From Pelotomaculum sp. (GTDB lineage Bacteria; Bacillota; Desulfotomaculia; Desulfotomaculales; Pelotomaculaceae): a stretch of DNA of 64,000 bases. The translations under genes were made by a program, and so were the position numbers. Shown piece by piece: positions 34,253 through 44,142 of this stretch. The DNA lies in the NCBI GenBank assembly GCA_018435055.1, contig JAHDOA010000018.1, forward strand, positions 1 through 64,000. Reading direction: 5' to 3'. Numbering within the stretch: the stretch's first letter is position 1; each line of letters starts with the position of its first letter. The notes below the pieces were generated by a model. It had not been told where the DNA came from. It saw only the letters and a list, made by a program, of their open reading frames with translations, and ran no database searches.

Positions 34253-34281
34253 TTGATCAATAACATAAAAATATATAGTAT
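34253..34281 (+). promoter_or_regulatory. Candidate promoter and leader of the heme gene run
   Basis: TTGATC (34253-34258), a 17-base spacer, TAGTAT (34276-34281). The leader up to 34384 has an inverted repeat TCCCATAA (34296) / TTATGGGA (34353-34360) that could close a stem around AT-rich sequence. Moderate support only. Confidence 0.45.
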
Positions 34282-34384
34282 GTTAAAAAGGATTATCCCA
34301 TAAGTTTCGAGAAATTAATTAGTATTTCGTATTAATACAGCCTTGCCATAATTTATGGGAAAAATTAAATAAGCAGGTGGAAAA

Positions 34385-35350
34385 ATGCTGGAACTTTTCG
34401 TTGATATCAAAGATGAACTTCAAGCTGTTGAAAATGAATTAAGGCAAATAGTACAGGAAAGGTATCAAATATTGACGGAAACTTCCACACACCTCCTAAA
34501 TGCGGGCGGTAAGCGATTGCGGCCTGCGCTGACATTATACGGGGCAAAATTTTGTAACTTCGACATGGAAAAGGTTGTACCTCTGGCAGCCACCATGGAA
34601 CTCATTCATATGGCGTCCCTGGTGCACGATGATGTTGTCGACGCCTCCATGACCCGCAGGGGCAAGCCTACGGTAAAAGCCGTGTGGGGGAACAGTGTAT
34701 CGACTCATATCGGCTCATTTCTTTTCGCAAAATCACTGATTCTTTTATCCCGGTATGAAGACACTCCGCTAATATTCGATGTATTATCAAATACCAGCGT
34801 GCAGATGTCTCAGGGGGAAATTATTCAAATATCTTCTTCATTCGATATTAACCAGAGTATAAAGGACTATTTGTACCGCATCAAATGCAAAACTGCGCTG
34901 CTGATCGCCGCCAGCGCCCAACTGGGTGCGGTTGCCTGCGGCGCCGGCAGGGACATACATTTAGCGCTCAGGAGGTACGGGTACAATATCGGTATGGCCT
35001 TTCAGATTACCGACGACATTCTGGATATGATTGCGGAGCAGCGTCAATTGGGCAAGCCAATAGGCGGTGATTTAAGGCAGGGGATCATCACGCTGCCGGT
35101 AATATACGCTTTGCAATGCTGCAAGGATAAGAAACGTCTTATTGAATTGATAACCAAGGTGGAAAAAAACGACGATGAAGTTAATGAAGCATTAGAAATT
35201 GTCAAAAATTCCGGGGCTGTAGATTATTCTTTTGATATTGCGCAAAAATATGTCATGAAAGCAAAAATGGAATTAAAAAAACTGCCTGATATCCCAACCC
35301 GCATGACTCTGGGCATGGCAGCAGATTTTGTGTGCGCCAGGAAGTTTTGA
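34385..35350 (+). CDS. Heptaprenyl-type polyprenyl diphosphate synthase
   Basis: A 321-residue trans-prenyl diphosphate synthase; CAGGTGG precedes ATG 34385. GGKRLRPALTLYG near 41-53, HDDVVDASMTRRGKP near 79-93 and QITDDILDMI near 211-220 are all present, so it should be active. Best guess is the HepT-like catalytic subunit that makes a menaquinone side chain; chain length is not readable. It heads the run of heme genes, ending 37 bases before the precorrin-2 dehydrogenase start, which suggests co-expression of quinone-chain and heme synthesis for respiratory enzymes. Confidence 0.9.
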   Translation: MLELFVDIKDELQAVENELRQIVQERYQILTETSTHLLNAGGKRLRPALTLYGAKFCNFDMEKVVPLAATMELIHMASLVHDDVVDASMTRRGKPTVKAVWGNSVSTHIGSFLFAKSLILLSRYEDTPLIFDVLSNTSVQMSQGEIIQISSSFDINQSIKDYLYRIKCKTALLIAASAQLGAVACGAGRDIHLALRRYGYNIGMAFQITDDILDMIAEQRQLGKPIGGDLRQGIITLPVIYALQCCKDKKRLIELITKVEKNDDEVNEALEIVKNSGAVDYSFDIAQKYVMKAKMELKKLPDIPTRMTLGMAADFVCARKF

Positions 35351-35387
35351 TACAATAGTAATAGATTAAATCTTGCAGGCGGTGTAT

Positions 35388-36029
35388 ATGGCTGCGCGTT
35401 ACATGATATCCCTGGATTTGAAAAATAAAAAATGCCTGGTCGTAGGCGGTGGAAAAGTTGCGGAACGCAAGGCGCGCACCCTGTTGGAGTGCGGGGCGCT
35501 GGTTTACGTGGTCAGCCCCGAGGCAGTTCCCGCGCTGTCATCCATGGCTGCGGAAGGCTTGCTTATCCATAGGCGGGGATACTATAAATCCTCGGACCTG
35601 GAAGATGTGTTTCTGGTTATCGGCGCTACCGGCAGGGAAGAAGTAAACAGGCAAATTGCTGATGATTGCGCAGTCCGTAACCTGATAGTCAATATTGTAG
35701 ACGATCCGGCTAAATGTAATTTCTATGTCCCTGCCACTGTCAGGAGGGGCTCACTAGCCATAGCGGTATCAACTGGCGGGAAAAGCCCGCTGCTGGCCAG
35801 GAAGATCAGAGAAGAATTAGAACTGCTTTACGGGCCGCAGTATGAAGATTTCTTGGAAATGCTAGGAAGCCTGCGAGAAGAAATTATTAAAAATGTCCCT
35901 GATCCCGAAAAGAAAAAAAAGAAGCTGGAAAGCCTTGTAAGCGATGAAATTTTGAGCATATTGAAAAAAGGCCGGCTTGAACTGGCAAAGGAGATGTTAT
36001 TAAGTGCTTATCACGGTAGTGGGTCTTAA
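35388..36029 (+). CDS. Precorrin-2 dehydrogenase (siroheme synthase N-domain type)
   Basis: Oxidises precorrin-2 to sirohydrochlorin with NAD; related enzymes also insert iron. 213 residues from ATG 35388 behind GCAGGCGGTG. NAD-binding [20 protein letters not shown] (~12-31), Asp pair in [15 protein letters not shown] near 105 and [18 protein letters not shown] near 129 match Met8/CysG-N. The C-terminal ~60 residues are helical. It overlaps hemA by 26 bases. No separate sirohydrochlorin ferrochelatase is in the window, so this protein may do both steps or a chelatase lies elsewhere. Confidence 0.92.
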   Translation: MAARYMISLDLKNKKCLVVGGGKVAERKARTLLECGALVYVVSPEAVPALSSMAAEGLLIHRRGYYKSSDLEDVFLVIGATGREEVNRQIADDCAVRNLIVNIVDDPAKCNFYVPATVRRGSLAIAVSTGGKSPLLARKIREELELLYGPQYEDFLEMLGSLREEIIKNVPDPEKKKKKLESLVSDEILSILKKGRLELAKEMLLSAYHGSGS

Positions 36030-37332
36030 CCACAGGACCGCGCCCGTTGAAGTCAGGGAAAAACTGTCCTTCCCCGCTTATACGCTTAAAGATGCTCTGA
36101 GACGGTTGAAATCTTATCCTGTTATAGAAGGATGCGTTATTTTATCCACCTGTAACAGGACTGAAATATATGCCGCCACCCTTGAGATGGACGAAGGGAT
36201 CAATGCCATCTGGGATTTTCTGTCCCGCTGGTCGGGCGTTAACATATCTGAAATCAAGAATTTTACTTATTGTCATACCCTGTATGATATGATCCGCCAT
36301 ACTTTTCGCGTCGCGTCAGGCCTGGATTCGATGCTGCTGGGTGAAACCCAGATCCTCGGCCAGTTAAAGACCGCATACATGGATGCCGTTGAATATGAGG
36401 CGACCAACCGTGTGATCAATACCCTTTTCCAGCTGGCTCTAACCGTCGGTAAAAGGGTCCGTACAGAAACAGGCATTGACCGCAACGCTGTTTCCATAAG
36501 TTATGCCGCTGTGGAATTGGCCAAGCGGTATCTGGGCGATTTGAACAAACACCAGGTGCTGATCATCGGCGCAGGCAAAATGAGTGAGTTAACAGCCAGG
36601 CATCTTGTCGACAATGGTATTACCGGCGTGATAGTCTCAAACCGCTCCTTTGACCGCGCAGTAGCCCTTGCTGCCCGGTTTAACGGCAAAGCGGTCAATT
36701 TTAACGAACTGTATAAATACATGGAAGACACTGATATAGTAATCAGTTGTACCGCAGCGTCCCACACCGTTGTCAAAACTGAAGAGATGCGTCGCGTCAT
36801 GGAAAAAAGAAACGGAAAAAAAATATTTATGGTTGATATAGCAGTGCCCCGGGATATTGAAACTGAAGTCGGCAAACTGCAGGGGGTAACCCTTTATGAC
36901 ATAGATGACCTGAAAACCGTGGTTGACCATAACCTGACTGAGCGCAAAAACGCCGCCAACAAGGCCGAATCAATTATTGAAGAAGAGTTGGAAAAGTTCA
37001 TGAAGTGGCACAGCACGCAATTTGTCATCCCTACTATCGCTACCCTTAAAAACTGGGGAGAAGAAATAAAGCAAAAGGAACTGCAGCGCGCCTTAAACCG
37101 CCTTGGTGAATTATCGGAACATGATCGGAAAGTCGTCTCATCCCTGGCTAACTCAATTGTCAACCAGATGCTGCATGTTCCCATCACTCAACTAAAAAAA
37201 TATGCCCTGACTGTGGAGGGGCACCTTTACACAGAGATCATGCAAAATTTATTTGACCTGGACGTGCCGGGCCAAAAACCGAAAAAACAGCCGGAACATA
37301 GTGAAATCGAAAAACATCAGATGATTAAATAA
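36004..37332 (+). CDS. hemA: Glutamyl-tRNA reductase
   Basis: Reduces glutamyl-tRNA(Glu) to glutamate-1-semialdehyde with NADPH, the committed C5-pathway step. 442 residues. GTG 36004 follows AAAGGAG and lies within the upstream gene. [16 protein letters not shown] at the N-terminus, the nucleophile Cys50 in [22 protein letters not shown] near 108, the NADPH site [17 protein letters not shown] near 185 and a C-terminal dimerisation helix are all visible. The tRNA-Glu it uses is encoded at 59372-59447. Confidence 0.97.
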   Translation: MLITVVGLNHRTAPVEVREKLSFPAYTLKDALRRLKSYPVIEGCVILSTCNRTEIYAATLEMDEGINAIWDFLSRWSGVNISEIKNFTYCHTLYDMIRHTFRVASGLDSMLLGETQILGQLKTAYMDAVEYEATNRVINTLFQLALTVGKRVRTETGIDRNAVSISYAAVELAKRYLGDLNKHQVLIIGAGKMSELTARHLVDNGITGVIVSNRSFDRAVALAARFNGKAVNFNELYKYMEDTDIVISCTAASHTVVKTEEMRRVMEKRNGKKIFMVDIAVPRDIETEVGKLQGVTLYDIDDLKTVVDHNLTERKNAANKAESIIEEELEKFMKWHSTQFVIPTIATLKNWGEEIKQKELQRALNRLGELSEHDRKVVSSLANSIVNQMLHVPITQLKKYALTVEGHLYTEIMQNLFDLDVPGQKPKKQPEHSEIEKHQMIK

Positions 37333-37366
37333 CATAAAAAAGCAAATCATATTAGGGGATTTTCTG

Positions 37367-38299
37367 TTGAGACGTGAAATTATTGTGGGGACAAGAGAAA
37401 GCAGGCTGGCCATGTGGCAAGCCCGCTGGGTTATCAAACAATTGAAAAAATTTAAACCTGAATACAACTACCGGATTAAAGGCATCCGCACCCAGGGGGA
37501 TAACATCCTGGATGTCGCTTTAGCCAAAATAGGCGATAAGGGTCTTTTCACCAAAGAACTGGACTATGCGATACTGCGCGGGAAAATTGATATGGCTGTG
37601 CACAGCATCAAAGATATGCCCACAGTACTACCGGACGGTCTTACTATTGGGGCTGTTTGTGAGAGGGAATATCCAGGTGACGTATTAATAGCGCACGGCG
37701 GCAGGTCTCTGGCAGAATTGCCGGCAGGCGCTGTGATCGGCACCAGCAGTCTCCGGCGCTCAGCCCAGATCCTCCGTTACCGTAAGGATTTAAAAATGGT
37801 AAACCTGCGGGGAAATGTGCAGACACGCATAAAAAAACTAGATCAAAAAAATTTTGACGCGACCATTCTGGCCTACGCCGGGGTACACCGCATGGGCCTT
37901 GACCACAGGATATCCCAGGTTTTACCTTTTGAGATACTACTGCCTGCGGCAGGTCAGGGATCGGTTGGGGTAGAAGCAGCCTCTGAAGATGATGAAATTC
38001 TCGCTCTGGTTAAAAATATTGATCACACTGATTCACGCCTGGCTGTGAGCGCTGAAAGGGCATTTTTAAAAAAACTTGAAGGCGGCTGTCAGGTGCCGAT
38101 CGGCGCCCATGCCGCTGTTGAAGGGGATTGTATGCGCCTGGAAGGCGCAGTTTTCAGCCTGGACGGCGCCGACATGGTCCGCGCTTCGATTATCGGGGAT
38201 ATCACGGAGGCAGAGCTGCTCGGGGTAAAGCTGGCAGAAAAGCTGTTGGCGTCGGGCGCGGGGGAATTATTAAGCAAAATGCGACAGGAGAACAGGTGA
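37367..38299 (+). CDS. hemC: Porphobilinogen deaminase
   Basis: Polymerises four porphobilinogens to hydroxymethylbilane. 310 residues from TTG 37367 (AGGGGATT upstream). IVGTRESRLAMWQA at the start, the catalytic Asp region GDNILDVALAKIGDKGLFTKE near 44-64, arginine-rich SSLRRSAQ and NLRGNVQTR near 128-155 that bind the polypyrrole, and the cofactor-binding Cys241 in EGGCQVPIGA. Follows hemA by 34 bases and abuts cobA-hemD. Confidence 0.97.
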   Translation: MRREIIVGTRESRLAMWQARWVIKQLKKFKPEYNYRIKGIRTQGDNILDVALAKIGDKGLFTKELDYAILRGKIDMAVHSIKDMPTVLPDGLTIGAVCEREYPGDVLIAHGGRSLAELPAGAVIGTSSLRRSAQILRYRKDLKMVNLRGNVQTRIKKLDQKNFDATILAYAGVHRMGLDHRISQVLPFEILLPAAGQGSVGVEAASEDDEILALVKNIDHTDSRLAVSAERAFLKKLEGGCQVPIGAHAAVEGDCMRLEGAVFSLDGADMVRASIIGDITEAELLGVKLAEKLLASGAGELLSKMRQENR

Positions 38300-38300
38300 G

Positions 38301-39821
38301 ATGGATAAAGGTATCGTATATCTTGTAGGCGCCGGGCCGGGTGATCCTAAACTGATTACGGTAAAAGGACTGGAGTGCATACAAAAATCAGACACAATCA
38401 TATACGACCGCCTGGTTGGTGACAGAATGCTCTCCTTTGCCAGGCCTGACGCAGAGCTTATTTATGCCGGTAAGTCGCCTGAGCGCCATACCCTTGGACA
38501 AGAGGGCATAAACAGGCTGCTGGTGGAAAAAGCTTCAAGCGGCAAGACGGTAACCAGGTTAAAAGGAGGGGACCCATTTGTCTTCGGCCGGGGTGGTGAA
38601 GAAGCCGAAGCGCTGGCGGAGGCAGGTGTGCCATTTGAAATTGTGCCGGGGGTTACTTCAGCCATTGCGGCGGCGGCATACGCGGGGATCCCGGTAACGC
38701 ACCGTGATTTTACCTCAACCTTCGCGGTTATTACAGGCAATGAAGATCCGTTGAAAAAGGATTCGAACATAGATTGGGCTAAAATATCTACAGGCGCCGG
38801 CACCCTGGTATTCCTGATGGGTATGGCGAATTTGCCGCACATCACAAGACTCTTGATCGAAAACGGCAGGTCCCCCCAAACTCCGGCGGCGCTAGTTAGG
38901 TGGGGTACCAGACCTGAACAGCGCACACTGGTGGGCACTCTGGCGGACATAAGCGCGAAGGCAGCAAATGAAGGCTTTAAAAATCCCGCACTGATCATTG
39001 TCGGCGAGGTTGTCTCGCTGCGGGAAAAACTGAACTGGTTTGAGAAGAGACCCCTTTTTGGCCAAAGGATATTAGTAACGCGCGCCCGGGAACAGGCCAG
39101 TGTTTTATCGGCGGCTCTGGAGGCGCTGGGCGCGGAACCCCTGGAGTTTCCGACTATCAGCGTGGCGGAACCAGAGGATTTTGCGCCTCTGGACCGGTCT
39201 GTGAAAAACCTCGGCAGGTACAAGTGGGTAATTTTCACAAGCGTCAACGGGGTATACTCATTTTTCCAAAGGCTGCGTTATCACCGCAAGGATCTGCGTG
39301 AACTATACGGCGCAAAAATATGCGCTATCGGGCCCAAAACAAAGGAAGCGCTGGAGGAATACGGCCTTATTGTTGACTATGTGCCCGAGGAATTCCGCGC
39401 CGAAGAAATAGTGAAAGTATTACAGTACAAAATTGCGGCAGAAGACAGGGTGCTGCTGCCGCGGGCGGACATAGCCAGAAAGGCGCTGCCGGAGGCCCTG
39501 GCGGGAATGGGCGCGGTGGTGGATGAAGTAACAGCGTACCGCACTGTAGCAGGGGAAGGACAGAGCGGCCGGGTTGTGGAAATGCTGAAAAACGGGGAAA
39601 TCGACGTTATAACTTTTACCAGTTCCTCCACCGTGCGGAATTTTGTCAATATGCTCGGCGTACCCGATATAAATAACCTGCTTGCGGATGTGGCCGTAGC
39701 GTGTATCGGGCCCGTCACGGCGGATACCGCCAGGGGATTGGGCATAGAGCCCGGCCTGGTGGCGGAAGAGTACACGATTGAAGGTCTGGTCAATGCCATA
39801 TTGAAATATTTTACGGAATAA
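38301..39821 (+). CDS. cobA-hemD: Uroporphyrinogen-III methyltransferase / synthase fusion
   Basis: A 506-residue bifunctional enzyme. Residues ~1-245 are the SAM-dependent methyltransferase (CobA): VGAGPGDPKLITVKGLE near 7-23, LKGGDPFVFGRGGEEAEAL near 88-106 and EIVPGVTSAIAAAAYAGIPVTHR near 114. Residues ~255-506 are uroporphyrinogen-III synthase (HemD): FGQRILVTRAREQASVL near 254, then FTSVNGVYSF and FTSSSTVRNF. It makes uro'gen III from hydroxymethylbilane and methylates it to precorrin-2. The fusion is common in Firmicutes. ATG 38301 starts one base after the hemC stop. Confidence 0.96.
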   Translation: MDKGIVYLVGAGPGDPKLITVKGLECIQKSDTIIYDRLVGDRMLSFARPDAELIYAGKSPERHTLGQEGINRLLVEKASSGKTVTRLKGGDPFVFGRGGEEAEALAEAGVPFEIVPGVTSAIAAAAYAGIPVTHRDFTSTFAVITGNEDPLKKDSNIDWAKISTGAGTLVFLMGMANLPHITRLLIENGRSPQTPAALVRWGTRPEQRTLVGTLADISAKAANEGFKNPALIIVGEVVSLREKLNWFEKRPLFGQRILVTRAREQASVLSAALEALGAEPLEFPTISVAEPEDFAPLDRSVKNLGRYKWVIFTSVNGVYSFFQRLRYHRKDLRELYGAKICAIGPKTKEALEEYGLIVDYVPEEFRAEEIVKVLQYKIAAEDRVLLPRADIARKALPEALAGMGAVVDEVTAYRTVAGEGQSGRVVEMLKNGEIDVITFTSSSTVRNFVNMLGVPDINNLLADVAVACIGPVTADTARGLGIEPGLVAEEYTIEGLVNAILKYFTE

Positions 39822-39850
39822 TAAATACTTAAGTGAAGGTGTGAGATGGA

Positions 39851-41035
39851 ATGATCAGCGTGACCAAGCTGTTATGTGACACAGAATATTTTGGCGATTC
39901 GCTGCGCTACAGCCAGGGATCAATGGGACAGGTCCACGGCGCGTCCGTGGGACATGGACCGGTGGTTGTCTGGAACAGCACCCGCACCTGCAACCTGAAC
40001 TGCATCCACTGTTATTCCAACTCCGAGTCAAAAAAATACGACGGTGAGCTTGACACCCGGGAAGCGCTGCGTTTTATCGACCACCTGGCTGAATTCAAGG
40101 CGCCGGTTATCCTTTTTTCCGGCGGGGAGCCGCTTTTGCGGAAAGACCTGATGACCCTGGCGGCTTACGCCAAAAGCAAGGGGATCAGGCCGACCATCTC
40201 CACCAATGGGACCTTGTTGAACCGTGAGCTGGCTGCTTCCCTGAAAAAATTGGGGGTAGGCTATATCGGCGTCAGCCTGGATGGAATTGCTGAAAACAAC
40301 GACCGCTTTCGCGGCCGGAAGGGGGCCTATACAGCTGCCCTTACCGGGATTAGAAGCTGCAAGGAAGTTGATCAGCGCGTCGGTCTGCGTTTTACCATAA
40401 ACAGGCATAATTATAGCGAATTGAATGCCATCTTCGATCTTATTGAGAAAGAGGATATTCCCCGGGTATGTTTTTATCACCTGGTTTATTCCGGCAGGGG
40501 CAGCAAGATGGTGGATGAGGATATTAGCAGGGAAGAGGCCCGCCAGGCTTTGGACCTGATTATGGAACGCACCCTGGATTTTCACAGGCGCGGCGTTACC
40601 AAAGAAATACTGACGGTCGATAACCATGCTGACGGGGTTTATATTTACCTGAAGCTAAAGGATAAAGACCCGGCAAGGGCACAGCAGGTTTTAGAGCTGC
40701 TGCGGCTGAACGGAGGCAACCGGACCGGCATAGCTATCGGCGCTGTAGACTGGCGCGGCAACGTGCACCCCGACCAGTTTACCCAAAACCACACCTTTGG
40801 CAATGTCCGGGAAAGGAAGTTCGGTGATATCTGGACAGATACCTCTCACCCGGTACTGGCCGGTCTGAAAAACCGCAAACCCCTGCTGAAAGGCCGTTGT
40901 GCCGCTTGCCGGTGGCTGGATGTCTGCAACGGCAATTTTAGAGCCCGAGCCGAGGCGGTAACTGGTGATTTCTGGGAATCGGACCCAGCCTGCTACCTGA
41001 CCGACGAAGAGATTGGTTTGGGCCAGGGATTTTAA
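39851..41035 (+). CDS. ahbC: Radical SAM didecarboxysiroheme deacetylase (AhbC-like)
   Basis: A 394-residue radical SAM protein. Cluster cysteines 47, 51 and 54 in RTCNLNCIHCYSN; SAM-binding SGGEPLLRKDL near 94; a C-terminal cysteine group (GRCAACRWLDVCNGNFRARAE near 350-370) suggesting an auxiliary cluster. In the alternative heme route AhbC removes two acetate chains from 12,18-didecarboxysiroheme to give Fe-coproporphyrin III. The assignment against AhbD rests on its longer N-terminus (~35 residues before the radical SAM core) and context. hemB follows. Confidence 0.87.
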   Translation: MISVTKLLCDTEYFGDSLRYSQGSMGQVHGASVGHGPVVVWNSTRTCNLNCIHCYSNSESKKYDGELDTREALRFIDHLAEFKAPVILFSGGEPLLRKDLMTLAAYAKSKGIRPTISTNGTLLNRELAASLKKLGVGYIGVSLDGIAENNDRFRGRKGAYTAALTGIRSCKEVDQRVGLRFTINRHNYSELNAIFDLIEKEDIPRVCFYHLVYSGRGSKMVDEDISREEARQALDLIMERTLDFHRRGVTKEILTVDNHADGVYIYLKLKDKDPARAQQVLELLRLNGGNRTGIAIGAVDWRGNVHPDQFTQNHTFGNVRERKFGDIWTDTSHPVLAGLKNRKPLLKGRCAACRWLDVCNGNFRARAEAVTGDFWESDPACYLTDEEIGLGQGF

Positions 41036-41109
41036 ACATAAATCGTTTAAATCCTTATTAATCATGTTAATCCTGTTAAAATTTATTAAAAAACTTGGGG
41101 GGTATGGAA

Positions 41110-42090
41110 ATGCCATTTCCGGAGCAAAGGCCGCGGCGGCTCAGGGTTAATGAAAATATCCGCCGTATGGTGCGTGAAAACAGCCTGTCTGTAAACGATC
41201 TTGTCTACCCGGTGTTTGTCTGCCATGGCAGTGGTCTGGCTACTCCTGTTGATTCAATGCCGGGTGTCTACCGCTATTCTATAGATATACTGCTTAAAAA
41301 TCTGGAAGAGATAGTAAAATTAAGGATACCAGCCATACTTACCTTTGGCCTGCCGGCTAAAAAAGACGCTGCCGGTTCCGGGGCTTACGCTGCGGACGGC
41401 GTTATCCAGCAAGCAGTGCGGGCGATAAAAAAAGAGTACCCTGAACTGATGGTGATCACGGATCTCTGCCTCTGCGAGTACACAGATCACGGCCACTGCG
41501 GCGTTATCCAGGATAATTATGTTGTGAACGATCCCAGCCTGGAGTTGCTGGCGAAGACGGCAGTGTCGCACGCGGCGGCAGGCGCCGATATGATCGCTCC
41601 TTCCGATATGATGGACGGCAGGGTGGGCGCTATCCGCTCGGCGCTTGATAAAAATGGCTATGTAAACACGCCGGTTATGGCTTATTCAGCCAAATACTGC
41701 TCGGCCTTTTACGGGCCATTTCGGGATGCGGCGGACTCCGCGCCCAAATTCGGCGACAGGAGATCGTACCAGATGGACCCGGCCAATGCAGATGAGGCGA
41801 TACGCGAAGTGCGGCTTGACTTGGAAGAAGGGGCCGACATTGTGATGGTCAAACCGGCCCTTGCCTATATGGATGTGATCAGGCGGGTCAAAGATGAATT
41901 CGGCTGCCCGGTGGCCGCTTATAATGTGAGCGGTGAATACAGCATGGTTAAGGCGGCTGCGCAAAACGGCTGGATTGATGAAAAACGTGTCGTGATGGAG
42001 ATCCTCACCGGTATCAAGCGCGCCGGCGCCGATGTTGTGATTACCTACCATGCCAGGGAAGCAGCCAGGTGGCTGCGGGATGGGATGTGA
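41110..42090 (+). CDS. hemB: Delta-aminolevulinic acid dehydratase (porphobilinogen synthase)
   Basis: Condenses two ALA to porphobilinogen. TTGGGGGG lies about seven bases before ATG 41110; ATG 41104 is possible. 326 residues. Zinc-ligand cysteines in [15 protein letters not shown] (~116-130), Schiff-base lysines in [16 protein letters not shown] near 192 and [10 protein letters not shown] near 245. A zinc-dependent enzyme by the CxC...C pattern. It interrupts the ahb genes, lying between ahbC and ahbD. Confidence 0.97.
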   Translation: MPFPEQRPRRLRVNENIRRMVRENSLSVNDLVYPVFVCHGSGLATPVDSMPGVYRYSIDILLKNLEEIVKLRIPAILTFGLPAKKDAAGSGAYAADGVIQQAVRAIKKEYPELMVITDLCLCEYTDHGHCGVIQDNYVVNDPSLELLAKTAVSHAAAGADMIAPSDMMDGRVGAIRSALDKNGYVNTPVMAYSAKYCSAFYGPFRDAADSAPKFGDRRSYQMDPANADEAIREVRLDLEEGADIVMVKPALAYMDVIRRVKDEFGCPVAAYNVSGEYSMVKAAAQNGWIDEKRVVMEILTGIKRAGADVVITYHAREAARWLRDGM

Positions 42091-42182
42091 AACTTGAGAT
42101 ATGTCAGCAGACTTGTATCTTGCGCTAATGCAGCGTAATTGTTTGATGCAAAAGTGCAAGTCTGACCACAGGGGGGATAAGT

Positions 42183-43175
42183 TTGATTGTTTCCTGGAAT
42201 ACAACCAACGCTTGCAATATGTACTGCAAGCACTGCTATCGCGATGCGGGCGCCAGGGCAGAGGATGAACTGAACACTGCCGAAGGGAAAGCGCTGATCA
42301 ACCAGATTGCCGCAGCCGGCTTCAAGATAATGATTTTCAGCGGCGGTGAGCCGCTTATGCGTGACGACATCTTTACGCTGGTACGCCACGCCAGGGAAAG
42401 AGGGCTAAGGCCTGTATTCGGCACAAACGGCGTTCTGATTACTGACAAAGTTGCCGTCAAACTGAAGGAGTCAGGAGCGATGGCTATGGGTATCAGCCTG
42501 GACAGCATCGATCCGGAAAAACACGATCAGTTCAGGGCGACACCCGGCGCCTGGCAGGGAGCGATTGACGGCATGAGCGCGTGCCGGAAGGCTGGCCTGC
42601 CTTTTCAGGTCCATACAACAGTGATGGACTGGAACATGGACGAAGTGGAAAAACTGACCGACTTTGCTGTTGACATCGGCGCCATCGGTCATCATATTTT
42701 TTTTCTGGTACCCACGGGGCGCGCTGTGGATATCGAAGCGGAATCGCTCAGGGCTGAGCAGTACGAGGTATTGCTGCGCAGGATTATGAAAAAACAAGCG
42801 GATACTAAAATAGAATTAAAGCCCACCTGCGCGCCCCAATTTATGCGGATAGCGGCTCAAATGGGAATAAAAACCCGTTTCAGCAAGGGTTGCCTGGCCG
42901 GGGTATCTTACTGTATTATCAGCCCGAAAGGAATCGTCCAACCCTGCGCTTATTTGAACGTAATCGCTGGAAATGTACGCGAAACGTCTTTTGCAGATAT
43001 CTGGAGAGATTCTGAAATATTTATAAACCTGCGCACTGAGAAATACAGCGGCGGCTGCGGCACATGCAATTTTAAAAAAATCTGCGGCGGTTGCCGGGCC
43101 AGGGCGTATTTCTACCACAATGACTACATGGCGGAAGAGCCTTGGTGCCTGTACCATGGGCGAAAGGGTTATTGA
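42183..43175 (+). CDS. ahbD: Radical SAM heme synthase (AhbD-like)
   Basis: A 330-residue radical SAM enzyme; GGGGGGAT precedes TTG 42183. Cluster cysteines 11, 15 and 18 in NACNMYCKHCYRD almost at the N-terminus, SGGEPLMRDD near 55, and C-terminal cysteines (GGCGTCNFKKICGGCRARAYF near 291-311) for a second cluster. AhbD oxidatively decarboxylates two propionates of Fe-coproporphyrin III to the vinyl groups of heme b. Followed three bases later by ahbA. Confidence 0.9.
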   Translation: MIVSWNTTNACNMYCKHCYRDAGARAEDELNTAEGKALINQIAAAGFKIMIFSGGEPLMRDDIFTLVRHARERGLRPVFGTNGVLITDKVAVKLKESGAMAMGISLDSIDPEKHDQFRATPGAWQGAIDGMSACRKAGLPFQVHTTVMDWNMDEVEKLTDFAVDIGAIGHHIFFLVPTGRAVDIEAESLRAEQYEVLLRRIMKKQADTKIELKPTCAPQFMRIAAQMGIKTRFSKGCLAGVSYCIISPKGIVQPCAYLNVIAGNVRETSFADIWRDSEIFINLRTEKYSGGCGTCNFKKICGGCRARAYFYHNDYMAEEPWCLYHGRKGY

Positions 43176-43178
43176 GCA

Positions 43179-43631
43179 ATGAAAATAGACCAGATTGACA
43201 GAAAACTACTGAACCTGATTCAAGCAGATTTCCCTCTGTCGCCGGAACCATACCGGGAAATTGGCGAGACGCTCGGTATAAATGAGGAGGAAGTGCTGGC
43301 CAGGCTTAAAAATATGATAGACAGCGGGCTGATACGCCGCCTCGGCGGCATTTTCGATTCTAAGATGCTGGGTTACCACAGTACGCTCTGCGCTATGCGT
43401 GTTGATGAAAAACGGATAGATGAGGTAGCAGCTGTAGTTAACGCATATCCGGGTGTCACCCATAATTATCTAAGAGAACATGAATTCAACATGTGGTTTA
43501 CATTAACAGCCCCGTCCAAGGAAGAACTTGATCAATGCATAACCCGGATAAAAATAGATACCGGCATCAATGATGTTTTAATCCTTCCAGCGCAAAAGCT
43601 TTTTAAAATCAAGGTAAACTTTGATCTTTGA
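43179..43631 (+). CDS. ahbA: Siroheme decarboxylase subunit AhbA
   Basis: A 150-residue member of the Lrp/AsnC-like AhbA/B family that, as a heterodimer, removes two carboxyls from siroheme. N-terminal winged helix (QIDRKLLNLIQADFPLSPEP, GLIRRLGGIFDSKMLGYHS), then a RAM-like domain with AYPGVTHNYLREHEFNMWFTL near 87-107. The conserved PYREIG and THNYLRE sequences separate it from true Lrp regulators. Three bases after ahbD and 13 before ahbB. Confidence 0.93.
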   Translation: MKIDQIDRKLLNLIQADFPLSPEPYREIGETLGINEEEVLARLKNMIDSGLIRRLGGIFDSKMLGYHSTLCAMRVDEKRIDEVAAVVNAYPGVTHNYLREHEFNMWFTLTAPSKEELDQCITRIKIDTGINDVLILPAQKLFKIKVNFDL

Positions 43632-43644
43632 TTGAGGTGACTGT

Positions 43645-44112
43645 ATGCTTTCAGCTCAGGACAAACGGATCATTAAAGAACTGCAAAACGGGCTGCCCCT
43701 GGCCAGCCGTCCTTATCAGATAATGGCCGCCAGGTTGAAAATGCCGGAGGAAGAGTTAATAAACCGTATCAGGTATTTAAAAGAAAACGGTATTGTCAGG
43801 CGGTTAGGCGCCGCTGTTCGGCATCAGGACCTCGGTTTTAAGGCTAACGCCATGGTGGTCTGGGATGTTCCCGACGATAAGATATGCGCAGCCGGCAACC
43901 TTATGGCCGAATTTAAAGAGGTTACCCACTGCTACCAGCGCCCCCGGCAAACTGGCTGGCCATATAACCTTTTTACCATGGTACATAGCCATTCCAATGA
44001 GGAATGTGTTAAGATTGCCGAAAAGATTGCACGGGCTGTTGGAATAAATCAATACAATCTGCTGTTCAGCGCCGGCGAGTTGAAAAAAATCAGCATGCGG
44101 TATTTTGAATGA
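43645..44112 (+). CDS. ahbB: Siroheme decarboxylase subunit AhbB
   Basis: A 155-residue partner of AhbA. Winged-helix start (LSAQDKRIIKELQNGLPLASRP, GIVRRLGAAVRHQDLGFKANAM) and RAM-like core with VTHCYQRPRQTGWPYNLFTMVH near 95-116; the CYQRP/WPYNL pattern is typical of AhbB/NirD-NirL. ATG 43645 follows TGAGGTGA. Roughly a third identical in layout to AhbA, indicating an old duplication. Confidence 0.93.
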   Translation: MLSAQDKRIIKELQNGLPLASRPYQIMAARLKMPEEELINRIRYLKENGIVRRLGAAVRHQDLGFKANAMVVWDVPDDKICAAGNLMAEFKEVTHCYQRPRQTGWPYNLFTMVHSHSNEECVKIAEKIARAVGINQYNLLFSAGELKKISMRYFE

Positions 44113-44142
44113 AATACAGCCTAAATAGGGGGGAAGAGTTAG

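Noticed and set aside
38462-39247. 261-codon minus-strand frame inside cobA-hemD
   Set aside because: Shadow of a well-supported enzyme; composition is low-complexity Ser/Ala/Pro typical of antisense reading.
43179-44112. Pair of Lrp/AsnC transcription regulators
   Set aside because: Both carry the AhbA/AhbB-specific sequences (THNYLRE; THCYQRP and WPYNL) and sit inside the heme run, so they are siroheme decarboxylase subunits.
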